Shown in pieces: positions 35,800-44,007 of a stretch of 64,000 bases of DNA. The position numbers and the translations under genes were made by a program. This DNA is from Verrucomicrobia bacterium LW23. GTDB taxonomy: Bacteria; Verrucomicrobiota; Verrucomicrobiia; Methylacidiphilales; UBA1321. The notes below the pieces were generated by a model that worked only from the letters and a program-made list of their open reading frames with translations, had not been told where the DNA came from and did no database searches. The stretch spans positions 540,133 through 604,132 of the forward strand of contig QAZA01000050.1 of assembly GCA_003054695.1 (NCBI GenBank), read 5' to 3'. How positions within the stretch are numbered: the stretch's first letter is position 1; every line of letters starts with the position of its first letter.

Positions 35800-36585
35800 A
35801 TGAATGCGTTTGCCCTGATTCTTGCGGTCGCTGCGCTTATTGGCGCCGGATTCCTCGCGCTTGTGCTGCTTACGCGGCGAAGCTCCAGCGCTATGGATAT
35901 GCGCCCCGGGTCGGGCGTCGACGCCGTTCCATCGGGCGACCGCACTGCTGCGCCGTTGCCTGGCTCCGCGCCACGTTCGGCGATGGGGGCCGGATCGGCG
36001 GCAACCGCGACATCTGCTCCCTCCTCCATCGCCCCGGGGGGGCCGGAAATCTTTTGGCATGAGCGCTTTCAAGCCGTGCGCAACGAAGCAGCGAGGGGCA
36101 ATAAAATCACCGCCATTGCGGACTACCGCCGTATTGCCGGCGTCAGCCTGTTGGACGCCAAGCTTGCCGTGGAAATGCTCATGTCGAAGATGCCGGGCCA
36201 GCCGCAGCCTCCCGCCGCGCCCACGCCCGCCCTCGATGCGTCCGACCCGCTTTACCCGGTGCATGACGAGATTGCCAAAGGCAGCAAAATCGGCGCCATC
36301 TCCCACTACCGCCGCATTACCGGCGTAAGCCTGGCCCAGGCCAAACAGGCGGTGGAGGCGATGATGGAAGGGAGTCGGTCGCCGACTGACGCCACTTCGC
36401 CGCAGTCCGCAGTCTCGGCGGCCGAGGCTGCAGCCGACGGACTGCCGGAGCACGCCCTGGCGGAGATTCGCACGCTGTTAAGCCGCGGCGACAAGATCGG
36501 CGCGATCCGCCTTTTCCGCACCCACACCAGCAGCGGTCTTGCCGAGGCCAAGAACGCGGTTGAGGCGATTCACGCCGCTCTGTAG
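35800..36585 (+). CDS. Membrane-anchored protein with three L7/L12-CTD-like repeats
   Basis: About 261 residues. An N-terminal membrane helix (FALILAVAALIGAGFLALVLL), a Ser/Pro/Gly linker, then three copies of a 35-residue unit separated by linkers. The units read GNKITAIADYRRIAGVSLLD, GSKIGAISHYRRITGVSLAQ and GDKIGAIRLFRTHTSSGLAE, each continuing into AK.AVE. This matches the ribosomal L7/L12 C-terminal domain helix-turn-helix (KI..I...R..TGL.L.EAK..VE). Such units are known in bacterial proteins as the L7/L12-like fold, where they mediate protein contacts. The start is ATG 35800 (MNAFALIL); the upstream GTG at 35755 would bury the anchor. Function unknown. Confidence 0.7.
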   Translation: MNAFALILAVAALIGAGFLALVLLTRRSSSAMDMRPGSGVDAVPSGDRTAAPLPGSAPRSAMGAGSAATATSAPSSIAPGGPEIFWHERFQAVRNEAARGNKITAIADYRRIAGVSLLDAKLAVEMLMSKMPGQPQPPAAPTPALDASDPLYPVHDEIAKGSKIGAISHYRRITGVSLAQAKQAVEAMMEGSRSPTDATSPQSAVSAAEAAADGLPEHALAEIRTLLSRGDKIGAIRLFRTHTSSGLAEAKNAVEAIHAAL

Positions 36586-36630
36586 CCGAAGAGCTCGGAG
36601 GGTGGCGATGTATTTGACAGCATCCTCGGA

Positions 36631-36659
36631 TTGACCGCGGGCCGGCTAACGTGTATCAG
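36631..36659 (+). promoter_or_regulatory. Putative promoter of the beta-helix gene
   Basis: TTGACC at 36631-36636, 17 bp, TATCAG at 36654-36659, with the ATG at 36672 very close behind. If right, the GTG at 36651 cannot be the start. Confidence 0.35.
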
Positions 36660-36671
36660 TCGTCCCAAACC

Positions 36672-38183
36672 ATGCAGCCTGAATCCAAAAAATCGCCTTA
36701 CTTTTCCGCACTCTGGGGAGACCGCGGCGAGCTGTGGACCCCTGACGGTCGCCTTCCCGACTTCTCCTGGGCGGGCTACCACGGTGGCAATGCCCCCCTG
36801 CCCAGCCTGCCTCGCGGCGTCAGCGTTCGCGATTGTGGTGCGGTTGGCGACGGCGAGCACGACGACACCGCCGCCTTTCTGCGCGCGATTGAGCAGGCGC
36901 AAGGCGCCATTGAGATCCCCGCCGGGCGCTATGTCATCCGCCAGATCCTGCGCATTACGCGCCCCAACGTTGTACTGCGTGGCGAGGGCCCCGAAAAGTC
37001 GGTGCTTGTCTGCCCCGTCCACCTTACGGACATCCTGCCTGACTGGGGCGTAACTACGTGCGGGCAAAGAACTTCCAACTACTCGTGGTCCGGAGGGATT
37101 GTGTGGCTGCAGGGCCGGCCGCTGAGCAGCGTGCTTACCTCCATTACCGGCCGGCAAGCGCGGGGCGCACGCTTCGTGGAGGTCGCGAACGCCGCCGCCC
37201 TCTCGGCAGGTCAGCGCATCCTCATCCACCAGCGCGATACGGCGGAAAACAGCCTGGCGGACCACCTTTACACCAGCGACGCCGGGGAAACGCACCTGCT
37301 GATGGGTACCACCACAGCCCACCTGCCCTGCCGGGTCGTCGCTGTCGCCGGCAACAGGGTGGAGATCGACCGGCCGCTGCGGTTTGATATCGATCCCCGG
37401 TGGACGCCCGAGATCATCGACTACCAGCCCACGGTTACCGAGTGCGGCGTGGAAGGCCTGACCTTCGAGTTTCCTGAAACGGACTACGCCGGCCATTTTG
37501 GCGAGCTGGGCTACAACGCCATTGCCATGGAGAACGTGTCGGATTGCTGGATCCGCAACATCCGCATCCACAACGCCGACGGGGGAATCTTTGCGTTCGG
37601 CACCTTTTGCACAGTGCAGGACGTTGCCTTTACATGTGCGCGGAAGCCGGACGAGAAGAGCGGTTGCCACGGCCATCATGGCGTCTACTTCAAGGGCGAT
37701 GACAATCTCTTTAGCGGCTTTACGTACGGGACAACCTTCATTCACGACATCTCCGTAAGCATGGGCGCGGGCAACGTATTCTCCGACGGCAAAGGCGTGG
37801 ACCTTTGCTTTGACCACCACAAGCGCGCTCCCTACGAGAATCTGTTCACCAATATCGACATGGGCCGCAGCAGCCGCCCCTGGTTTTGCGGCGGCGGCCA
37901 TGCCCTGGGCAAACACTGCGCCGGCCGAGGCACCTTTTGGAACCTGCTTGGCGAGATGCCCATCCAGCGGCCGGGGAAGGGCTTCGGCCCGCACTCCATG
38001 AATCTCGTCGGCATTGCAACCTCAAGCACTTCTGCGGATGCCGAATTGGAAGCGGACGCAGAGTCACCCTCCATCTGGCTGGAGGCCACCGATGGCACCA
38101 CGGTGCAGCCCGCCAATCTCCACCTTGCCCAGCTGCAAAAGCGAAGGGCCAGCGTAGATGGGGCCGCCGAGGCAACACCCTAA
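36672..38183 (+). CDS. Right-handed beta-helix protein, pectate-lyase-superfamily type
   Basis: About 503 residues. GVSVRDCGAVGDGEHDDTAAF is the N-terminal signature of Pfam Pectate_lyase_3, and IEIPAGRYVIRQILRI and VVLRGEGPEKSVLV are its next turns. Later coils contain repeated short strands (NAIAMENVSDCWIRNIRIHN, CTVQDVAFTCARK, VYFKGDDNLFSGFTY). No signal peptide is apparent, though catalytic members are usually secreted. Polysaccharide lyase or glycoside hydrolase activity is possible but no active-site assignment is made. The start at ATG 36672 is preferred to GTG 36651. Confidence 0.75.
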   Translation: MQPESKKSPYFSALWGDRGELWTPDGRLPDFSWAGYHGGNAPLPSLPRGVSVRDCGAVGDGEHDDTAAFLRAIEQAQGAIEIPAGRYVIRQILRITRPNVVLRGEGPEKSVLVCPVHLTDILPDWGVTTCGQRTSNYSWSGGIVWLQGRPLSSVLTSITGRQARGARFVEVANAAALSAGQRILIHQRDTAENSLADHLYTSDAGETHLLMGTTTAHLPCRVVAVAGNRVEIDRPLRFDIDPRWTPEIIDYQPTVTECGVEGLTFEFPETDYAGHFGELGYNAIAMENVSDCWIRNIRIHNADGGIFAFGTFCTVQDVAFTCARKPDEKSGCHGHHGVYFKGDDNLFSGFTYGTTFIHDISVSMGAGNVFSDGKGVDLCFDHHKRAPYENLFTNIDMGRSSRPWFCGGGHALGKHCAGRGTFWNLLGEMPIQRPGKGFGPHSMNLVGIATSSTSADAELEADAESPSIWLEATDGTTVQPANLHLAQLQKRRASVDGAAEATP

Positions 38184-38523
38184 CGGCTGTCGACACTCGC
38201 GTTTTTCTCTCGCTGCTTTGGTGATCTTTCCGTCCTTGGCGTTGAAACTCCCCTCGCCATTCATCGGACAGATTTTAACACCAAGGACGGAAAGATCGCC
38301 AAGAGGAACCGCAGAAAGGAGGTATGTCGACAGCCTGGAGATACCGCTCCCTCGCCTCAGCCTCCGCGATCTGGCCCCAGAGCTTTCCCCTCACACAGAA
38401 AAATTTTCCCCCAAGCCCTTCGGTTTCTGGTGGAAAGCCACGTATTGTTGAGGCACAGTTCGGCGATGTAGCGCCGCCCGGCCGCCTCGCCGCGCCGCCA
38501 TGCGCCGCCCGCCCCTCCCCACC
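38184..38523. other. Intergenic region with a long inverted repeat
   Basis: Contains the arms described at 38219-38301. No coding frame is convincing in the remainder. Confidence 0.5.
38219..38301. repeat. Inverted repeat with 17-bp perfect core arms
   Basis: GATCTTTCCGTCCTTGG at 38223-38239 and CCAAGGACGGAAAGATC at 38281-38297 are exact complements. The match extends on both sides with single mismatches to arms of about 25 bp. It resembles the CACGAA/CGCAAAGGACGCA repeats elsewhere in the window. Confidence 0.65.
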
Positions 38524-39687
38524 ATGAGTGCGAGTGATCCCACCCTCGATACCGCCGCACCGGCCATCTCCGGGCCGGATGTGCTCGTTGATACAGCCCC
38601 GGCCCCCTCCCCTGCTACCACAAGCGCAAGCCCTTCCCTCGCAACTACATCCGCGGGCACAGCCGCCTCCCGCCGCTCCTCCTGGTACCAGCGGCTGGAC
38701 CGCGTCCGCGCCAAGGTGGTGGACGACGTCAGCTTCGGCTTTGTTAACCTGATGCAGTGGCGCCACCCCCTGAAGGCCGATTTCCGCCCTCGCTTTGAGG
38801 CTTACGCCGCGCATTGGACGCAACGCCCTGCGGATGAATATTTTGCGATTCCCCACGGCTACACAATCCCGGCCTTTCCCGGCCGCGGACGCATCAGCTT
38901 CCCCTCCCCCGTGCCAGGCGAGTTCCCCCAAAACAACGTCGCTTCGTTCGACCTGTTTCCCTGCAAGCGCGGCTGGGCAGGCGCGCCCACCATGATTATG
39001 GCGCACGGCCTTATGTCCGTAAGTGACTACGGCTACAAGCTTTGGGCGCGCCGCCTTAACGAGCGCGGCTGGAACGCCGCCTTCATGCACCTTCCCTTCC
39101 ACTACTCCCGCCGCCTGCCCTGGCAGTTTCACGGCGAGCTGGCCGTCGGCGGCCACCTCGTGCGCACGGCCGAGGGCATCCGCCAGGCGGTTACCGAGGT
39201 ACGCGTGCTGCTGCGCCTGCTTAAGGAAGCCGGCAGCCCCGTCATCGGCGGCTGGGGTACCAGCTACGGTGGCTGGATTATGGGCCTGGCCGGGTGCTTT
39301 GACGACCAGCTCGATCGCCTCATTCTCGTCGAGCCCATCCTCAACGTCGACGCCGCCATCTGGCAATCGCCCGCCAGCGTAACCCTGCGCCGCCACCTGC
39401 GCAAACAGGGCATTACGCGTGAGATGACCCTACCCTCCCAGCGCATGTGCTGCCCCAGCAACTACCAGCCGCGCCTGCCCGCCGGCAACGTCATCCTCAT
39501 CGCCGGCACGTACGACCTTATTGCGCCCCCCGCGGATATTGAGGCGCTGCACAAGGCCTGGCAGGGCAGCCATTACGCCTGCTTTGACCAGGGCCACGTG
39601 GGCTACACGTTGATGCCCAAGAGCTTCGCGATGGCCGGCGACTTGTGGCCCGACGACTTCCGTGTGGCCTCCGCGCCCGATTATTAG
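38524..39687 (+). CDS. Alpha/beta hydrolase (ABHD18-like)
   Basis: About 387 residues. GAPTMIMAHGLMSVSDYGYK holds the oxyanion strand, GGWGTSYGGWIMGLA the nucleophile elbow G-T-S-Y-G with Ser, LIAGTYDLIAPPADIE the Asp and QGHVGYTLMP the His, in the correct order for the hydrolase fold. The arrangement and the RLNERGWNAAFMHLPFHYSR block are typical of the ABHD18/DUF2048 group, whose function is poorly known. No signal peptide is visible. The first 60 residues are Pro/Ala/Thr-rich and likely disordered. The start at ATG 38524 (MSASDP) is more plausible than 38500. Confidence 0.78.
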   Translation: MSASDPTLDTAAPAISGPDVLVDTAPAPSPATTSASPSLATTSAGTAASRRSSWYQRLDRVRAKVVDDVSFGFVNLMQWRHPLKADFRPRFEAYAAHWTQRPADEYFAIPHGYTIPAFPGRGRISFPSPVPGEFPQNNVASFDLFPCKRGWAGAPTMIMAHGLMSVSDYGYKLWARRLNERGWNAAFMHLPFHYSRRLPWQFHGELAVGGHLVRTAEGIRQAVTEVRVLLRLLKEAGSPVIGGWGTSYGGWIMGLAGCFDDQLDRLILVEPILNVDAAIWQSPASVTLRRHLRKQGITREMTLPSQRMCCPSNYQPRLPAGNVILIAGTYDLIAPPADIEALHKAWQGSHYACFDQGHVGYTLMPKSFAMAGDLWPDDFRVASAPDY

Positions 39688-39771
39688 TGCGCAACCGCCT
39701 TATCCGGCCCACGCATTCCTTTTTTCTCATTTCCCGCGCAACTTTTCATCGCGACCCGGCTTAATACAAGC

Positions 39772-40422
39772 ATGCTGCAAGCTGTTGCCGACGCTTTTGC
39801 CCACCTGGTGCACATGGAGACCGACCAGCCTCTGGACATCGACGTCGATTTGATGCGCCGAGTCGCCCACCAGGACGACCACGCCTTTCGCCTGCTGGTG
39901 GAGCGTCATCAAAATGCCGTCTACGGCACCATCCTCAAAATGCTGGGCGATCCCATTGAGGCGGAAGACATTGCGCAGCAAGTGTTTATACGCGTTTACC
40001 GCGCCGCGCCCCAATACCAGCCCAGCGCCCAGTTCCGCACCTGGCTCTTCACCATCGTCCGCAATCTCGTCTTTAACGAGCACCGCCGCCGCTCCCGCGC
40101 CTGGTTCTTCTCCATCGACCAGCAGCCCGAGGAAGAGAGTGACGCCCCCCGCTTCGAACTCCCCGACACCGTCACCAAAGCCGCCGATCGCGACATAATG
40201 GACCGCGAAATGATGGACAGCATCGACCGCGCCATCCGCAGCCTGCCGGAGCAACAACGCATCGCCGTCATCCTTCGCCGCTACGACGAGTTCAGCTACG
40301 AGGAGATCGCCGAAGTCATGAAAGTCAGCGTCCCGTCCGTCAAATCCCTCCTCTTCCGCGCCCGCGAGACCCTGCGCGTGAAGCTCAGCAGCTACCTGCA
40401 CGGCGACGGCGGGGAGGAATAA
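39772..40422 (+). CDS. RNA polymerase ECF-type sigma factor
   Basis: 216 residues. Region 2 is HAFRLLVERHQNAVYGTILK through PIEAEDIAQQVFIRVYRAA with the usual 'FRTWLFTIVRNL' block. Region 4 is LPEQQRIAVILRRYDEFSYE followed by EIAEVMKVSVPSVKSLLFRA, a helix-turn-helix for -35 recognition. No anti-sigma factor gene follows; ftsZ is convergent 41 bp downstream. The first 30 residues are an extra acidic extension. An in-frame ATG at 39814 would remove part of it. Confidence 0.88.
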   Translation: MLQAVADAFAHLVHMETDQPLDIDVDLMRRVAHQDDHAFRLLVERHQNAVYGTILKMLGDPIEAEDIAQQVFIRVYRAAPQYQPSAQFRTWLFTIVRNLVFNEHRRRSRAWFFSIDQQPEEESDAPRFELPDTVTKAADRDIMDREMMDSIDRAIRSLPEQQRIAVILRRYDEFSYEEIAEVMKVSVPSVKSLLFRARETLRVKLSSYLHGDGGEE

Positions 40423-40463
40423 CCCGGGCTCAGCATTTACCCATATCCGCCCACGTTACTTCG

Positions 40464-42392
40464 TTACTTCCTGATATCCACACGCTTACGGCGATAGGCG
40501 GGCTGGTCCAGATTCTGCCCCTGGTGCACCGTGGCCACAACCTTCGCAAAACGCGTGCCGGTCGACTCGTCCTGACGCGCCAGCTGATTGCGGCTAAGGC
40601 CGCCCTCGCCGGGGGGATACTCGGATGCGGCAGCCGGACCGGCCACGGGCACGTCGTCCTGCTGGGCACCGCCGGCGGCGGGATGAGAGGCGGAAACCTC
40701 GGGTTCAGCGCCCGCTTCATCCGCTGGAACCAGCTCATCATCAGGGATTTGTGGAGGCTGAACGGCTTGCTTGCCAAAAGGGCGCGACGTGGGACGCGTA
40801 GAGCGACGACGGCGCGGAATACCGGGGCGAGCGGCCACGTTCCCCTCGGCAGCGCCATCGCCGGATTCCATCCCCCCCGCGGCCATATCCTGCTCCTCAA
40901 GTTCCTCTGCCTCATCATCTTCCGGCGACGGCAGGCTTACTTCGGAAATAGCGGCGGCGGGGCCCAGCTTACGGCTCCGGACCTTCGGACCGGTCAGCTC
41001 CGGCCTCGTCGCCTGCGGAGCGCCACCCTGCCGGTCCTCCTCGGCCTTGCGTTTGACAGCATGGATCGACTGCAACGCCTGCGCCAGCGCCTTGCTCACC
41101 TGCGAGGGGTCCGCCCCCTGCTGCGCACCGCTGCGCGCGGAAGCCATTGCCTGCGAAGGCAATACAACAGTGGACTCCGGGCTCGGCGAAGGATCGGCGT
41201 CCTGGTGCGGCCGCCGCATGCGGGGCGCCAGGCCGGGGCGCGGCGCCGTTGTGGGCTCCCCACGCGAGCCCGCCAGAGAGCCGCCGGCGCGCCCCTGCTG
41301 GCGCTGCACCCGTTGCTCCATCATAACCTGTTGATCCTCAACGGCATAAGCTTCCGTGACCGGGGCGGGCGCGGCGCTCACCGGCGAGGACTGTGCCAGG
41401 CACAGGGTCATGCGCACCGCCTCGCGGGCATTCTCGTCGGTCGTCGCCGAGAAGCGCACGGGCAGGCCGGCGGGCAGGCGCTTGCGAAGCTCCTGCACCA
41501 TATTGTGCGCCTGTGCAAACGTAAACTTCTTGCCACCAGTTACATGCACCAGCGCGCGGTTGGCCTGGCCCATCCCGCCCTGGTCGTGCAACAGTGGGCT
41601 CTCCAGCACGCGCTCCAGCAGCTTGGCCAGCGACTCATGCCCTTCGATCTCCCCGTGCGCGCTCCAGCAGTTCTCCTGTAAATCCGCGCCCCGGCCAAAA
41701 GTCTGCCGCACTTCGTCCAAGGTCACCAGATCCGAGATCGAGGCACCCGCCGGCGCAAGACCCTGCCGTGCAAGGGCTTGTGCAAGGGCTTCCATAGCCT
41801 GGGCCATGGATTTGCTCATAAAGTAAAACGCGTTACGCACGTTCTGCGCTACGCTCGGCACAGGCAGAAGTCGTTCATGCGCAAACACCAAAACCGCGTC
41901 GCACAGCTGCCGAAGCTCGTGCAGCGCCTCGCGCGAACGGCGTAAGCGCCGGCGCCCCTCGTAGTGAAACGGCGTGTTAACGCACGCGATCGTCGGGATG
42001 CCCCGACGCCGCGCCTCCTTGGCAATGCGCGTGGTAAGCACGCTGCCGATGCCCCCGCCCAGTCCACCCGTAAGTATCAGCAGCTCAACGCCATGCACCG
42101 ACTGCGCTACGACGTTCACCGCCGTGTCCGCAGCCTCCCCGGCCAGCTCCGGATCGCCATAGGTGCCAAGCCCCCGAAGTAAGTCGTTGGCAATCAGCAC
42201 TTTATTCGGCACTACCGACCCATCCACACTGGTCTGGTCGGCATCGATGGCCAGCATGTCGTAGCTCTCGTGGCCGTACAGCACAATCTGATCAAGCGCG
42301 GCAATGCCGGCGCGCCCCACGCCCACAAGTCGCAGCCGGGTGGTGAAGCCCCGCGGAAGCGGCGGCAGTCCGTCCAAAGTCTTTTCGATCAT
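40464..42392 (-). CDS. ftsZ: Cell division protein FtsZ, divergent, with long linker
   Basis: Tubulin-like division protein, 642 residues against about 380-400 in E. coli. T1 loop GVGRAGIAA (24-32) and T4 GGLGGGIGS (109-117) differ from the usual GVGGGGGNA and GGGTGTG. NTPFHYEGRRR (139-149) matches the FtsZ 'KPF.FEG.RR' block. In the T7 loop the sequence DLVTLDEVR (221-229) lacks the Asn and both Asp of NVDFADVR on ungapped alignment. Globular domain ends about 330; then a linker of about 290 residues rich in Pro, Gln, Glu and Arg; then LDQPAYRRKR near the C-terminus, which resembles the FtsA/ZipA-binding peptide LDIPAFLRKQ. Last gene of the dcw cluster, 94 bp behind ftsA. The position leaves little doubt about identity. 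Confidence 0.9.
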   Translation of the reverse strand: MIEKTLDGLPPLPRGFTTRLRLVGVGRAGIAALDQIVLYGHESYDMLAIDADQTSVDGSVVPNKVLIANDLLRGLGTYGDPELAGEAADTAVNVVAQSVHGVELLILTGGLGGGIGSVLTTRIAKEARRRGIPTIACVNTPFHYEGRRRLRRSREALHELRQLCDAVLVFAHERLLPVPSVAQNVRNAFYFMSKSMAQAMEALAQALARQGLAPAGASISDLVTLDEVRQTFGRGADLQENCWSAHGEIEGHESLAKLLERVLESPLLHDQGGMGQANRALVHVTGGKKFTFAQAHNMVQELRKRLPAGLPVRFSATTDENAREAVRMTLCLAQSSPVSAAPAPVTEAYAVEDQQVMMEQRVQRQQGRAGGSLAGSRGEPTTAPRPGLAPRMRRPHQDADPSPSPESTVVLPSQAMASARSGAQQGADPSQVSKALAQALQSIHAVKRKAEEDRQGGAPQATRPELTGPKVRSRKLGPAAAISEVSLPSPEDDEAEELEEQDMAAGGMESGDGAAEGNVAARPGIPRRRRSTRPTSRPFGKQAVQPPQIPDDELVPADEAGAEPEVSASHPAAGGAQQDDVPVAGPAAASEYPPGEGGLSRNQLARQDESTGTRFAKVVATVHQGQNLDQPAYRRKRVDIRK

Positions 42393-42486
42393 GCAGGTCC
42401 TTGCGGGATAAGGGATTACACTTGCCGACCAGCTCTCGGCTCAAGCCAAAAAGTGGCGATAAATCAACAATGTTGTGCCACGTACG

Positions 42487-43722
42487 TCACATCAGTCGAA
42501 GATTAACAAACATGCGCTTGATAGATTGGCGCATGCGGGCCCAGCCCTTCACCGGCGGCGCCTCCAGCTCCGCCTGCCGGGCGTACTGGAGAAGACCGAG
42601 GACCGTCGTCAGGTCCGGCCGGTTCGCGTAGTTCTGGTTGCCCTCAAAGGGAAAAGTCTGGCCGTACTCCACCGGGCAGGGAAATACGCTTTGCGCAAGC
42701 TCCACAATACCACGTGTTTGCGACGCGCCACCAGTCAGGTAGATCGACCCGCCAAAGTCCGCCCAGAAGGGCTGCTGGCACAAGTCGTGCAGTATAATCT
42801 CAAAAATTTCAAGCTGCCGCGCTTCCATGATCTTCACCAGCGACTCGCGCCACACTTTGCGTTCCTCAAAGTTGTAGCTGGCCGGAATGGTGATTTGATC
42901 ATCGAGCTTGTTGTCCGGGATGGTGACGGCACCTTCCAGCCGCTTCAGCGCCTCCGCCTTGGCGTAGGGAATTTTAAGACCGGCCACAATGTCATTCGTA
43001 AGATGTTCACCACCAACGCCTAACACGCCGGTGTGAACCACGGCTCCGCGATCGTATGCGATGTAATCCGTAACGCCGCCGCCGCAGTTGATCACAATAG
43101 CGCCCAGCTGCTTAAGGCTCTTGGGCAGAATGGCTTGTGCCGTAGCGTAGGAGCTGAGCGCAAAGTTTTTTACGTCGATGCTGAGCTCCTTCACGCAGCG
43201 GATCGTCGTTTGCAGGCGCGTTGCCAGGCCGTAGACCAGGTGATAGTCGGCCGCAAGGCGCTTGCTGGCAAGGCCTATCGGGTTGTCGGTGACGGAGTTA
43301 TCGTCGAGAATGTAGTGCTGCAGCAGGTCGTGAATGAGGGCGTGGTCGGTGGGGAGCGCGTGGCGGCTAGCCATATCCTTAAGCTCCTTTAGCACATCTT
43401 CCGTAATCTCATCGTTATCGCCGTGCACCACCGTGGATACACGCGTGTTTGTGCCGCGAATATGCGCGCCGCTGATGGCGAGATAGACCTCGTTGATCAT
43501 CACGTCAGTCTTCTTCTCCGCATCCATAAGTGCATCATGCACACAGCGTTGCGCAGTATCGAAGTCAACAATCTCGCACTTGCGCACCTGGCCGCTTGGC
43601 TCCTCGCCAACGCCCAGCAATGCCAGTGTTCCGTCGGAGCGAAGCTCCGCAACTGCGCAAACGACCTTGCAGCTCCCGATTTCGAGGGCTACGATGATAT
43701 TGCGATCATTTGACCAGAACAT
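42487..43722 (-). CDS. ftsA: Cell division protein FtsA
   Basis: Actin-fold membrane tether of FtsZ, 411 residues. NIIVALEIGSCKVVCAVAEL is phosphate-1 of the actin fold. YLAISGAHIRGTNTRVS belongs to the 1C (SHS2) domain. VINCGGGVTDYIAYDRGAVV is phosphate-2, and GGSIYLTGGASQTRGIVELA the adenosine motif. The C-terminal KGWARMRQSIKRMFVNLRLM is a good amphipathic membrane helix. It is preceded by a 285-bp gap with a palindrome and followed by ftsZ. Confidence 0.92.
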   Translation of the reverse strand: MFWSNDRNIIVALEIGSCKVVCAVAELRSDGTLALLGVGEEPSGQVRKCEIVDFDTAQRCVHDALMDAEKKTDVMINEVYLAISGAHIRGTNTRVSTVVHGDNDEITEDVLKELKDMASRHALPTDHALIHDLLQHYILDDNSVTDNPIGLASKRLAADYHLVYGLATRLQTTIRCVKELSIDVKNFALSSYATAQAILPKSLKQLGAIVINCGGGVTDYIAYDRGAVVHTGVLGVGGEHLTNDIVAGLKIPYAKAEALKRLEGAVTIPDNKLDDQITIPASYNFEERKVWRESLVKIMEARQLEIFEIILHDLCQQPFWADFGGSIYLTGGASQTRGIVELAQSVFPCPVEYGQTFPFEGNQNYANRPDLTTVLGLLQYARQAELEAPPVKGWARMRQSIKRMFVNLRLM

Positions 43723-44007
43723 AGTGAGCGCGAATGTGGGCTGAGGGGATGTGGAGGCGAAGTGATGGGATTATTAGCGCGGGCCTGCGTGGTGCGGGCG
43801 GGCGGATGCACCGCGATCTTCAAGCGCCTGCGTAGCAGGGCTTTAGGCTAGGTCGGCTTGTGACGGCTCGGCTTCGATTGGGTGGCAAATTCTTGTCGAT
43901 TCGCGTTGGCCGGATCGCCTTTTATTCATCTGTATCTAATTGCGGGCAGGTCGTCAAAAGTATAACAACAAAATGTTTAAAGATTAAACATTTCACGCAA
44001 AAATACG
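43723..44007 (-). promoter_or_regulatory. ftsQ-ftsA gap with 23-bp palindrome, regulatory candidate
   Basis: AAATGTTTAA (43971-43980), AGA, TTAAACATTT (43984-43993) is perfect. TTTCACGCAAAAATA follows at 43991-44005 and resembles the motif in other dcw gaps. On the minus strand TTATAC/TATACT boxes lie just downstream of the palindrome, so a promoter for ftsA-ftsZ is plausible. No gene is seen. Confidence 0.5.
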
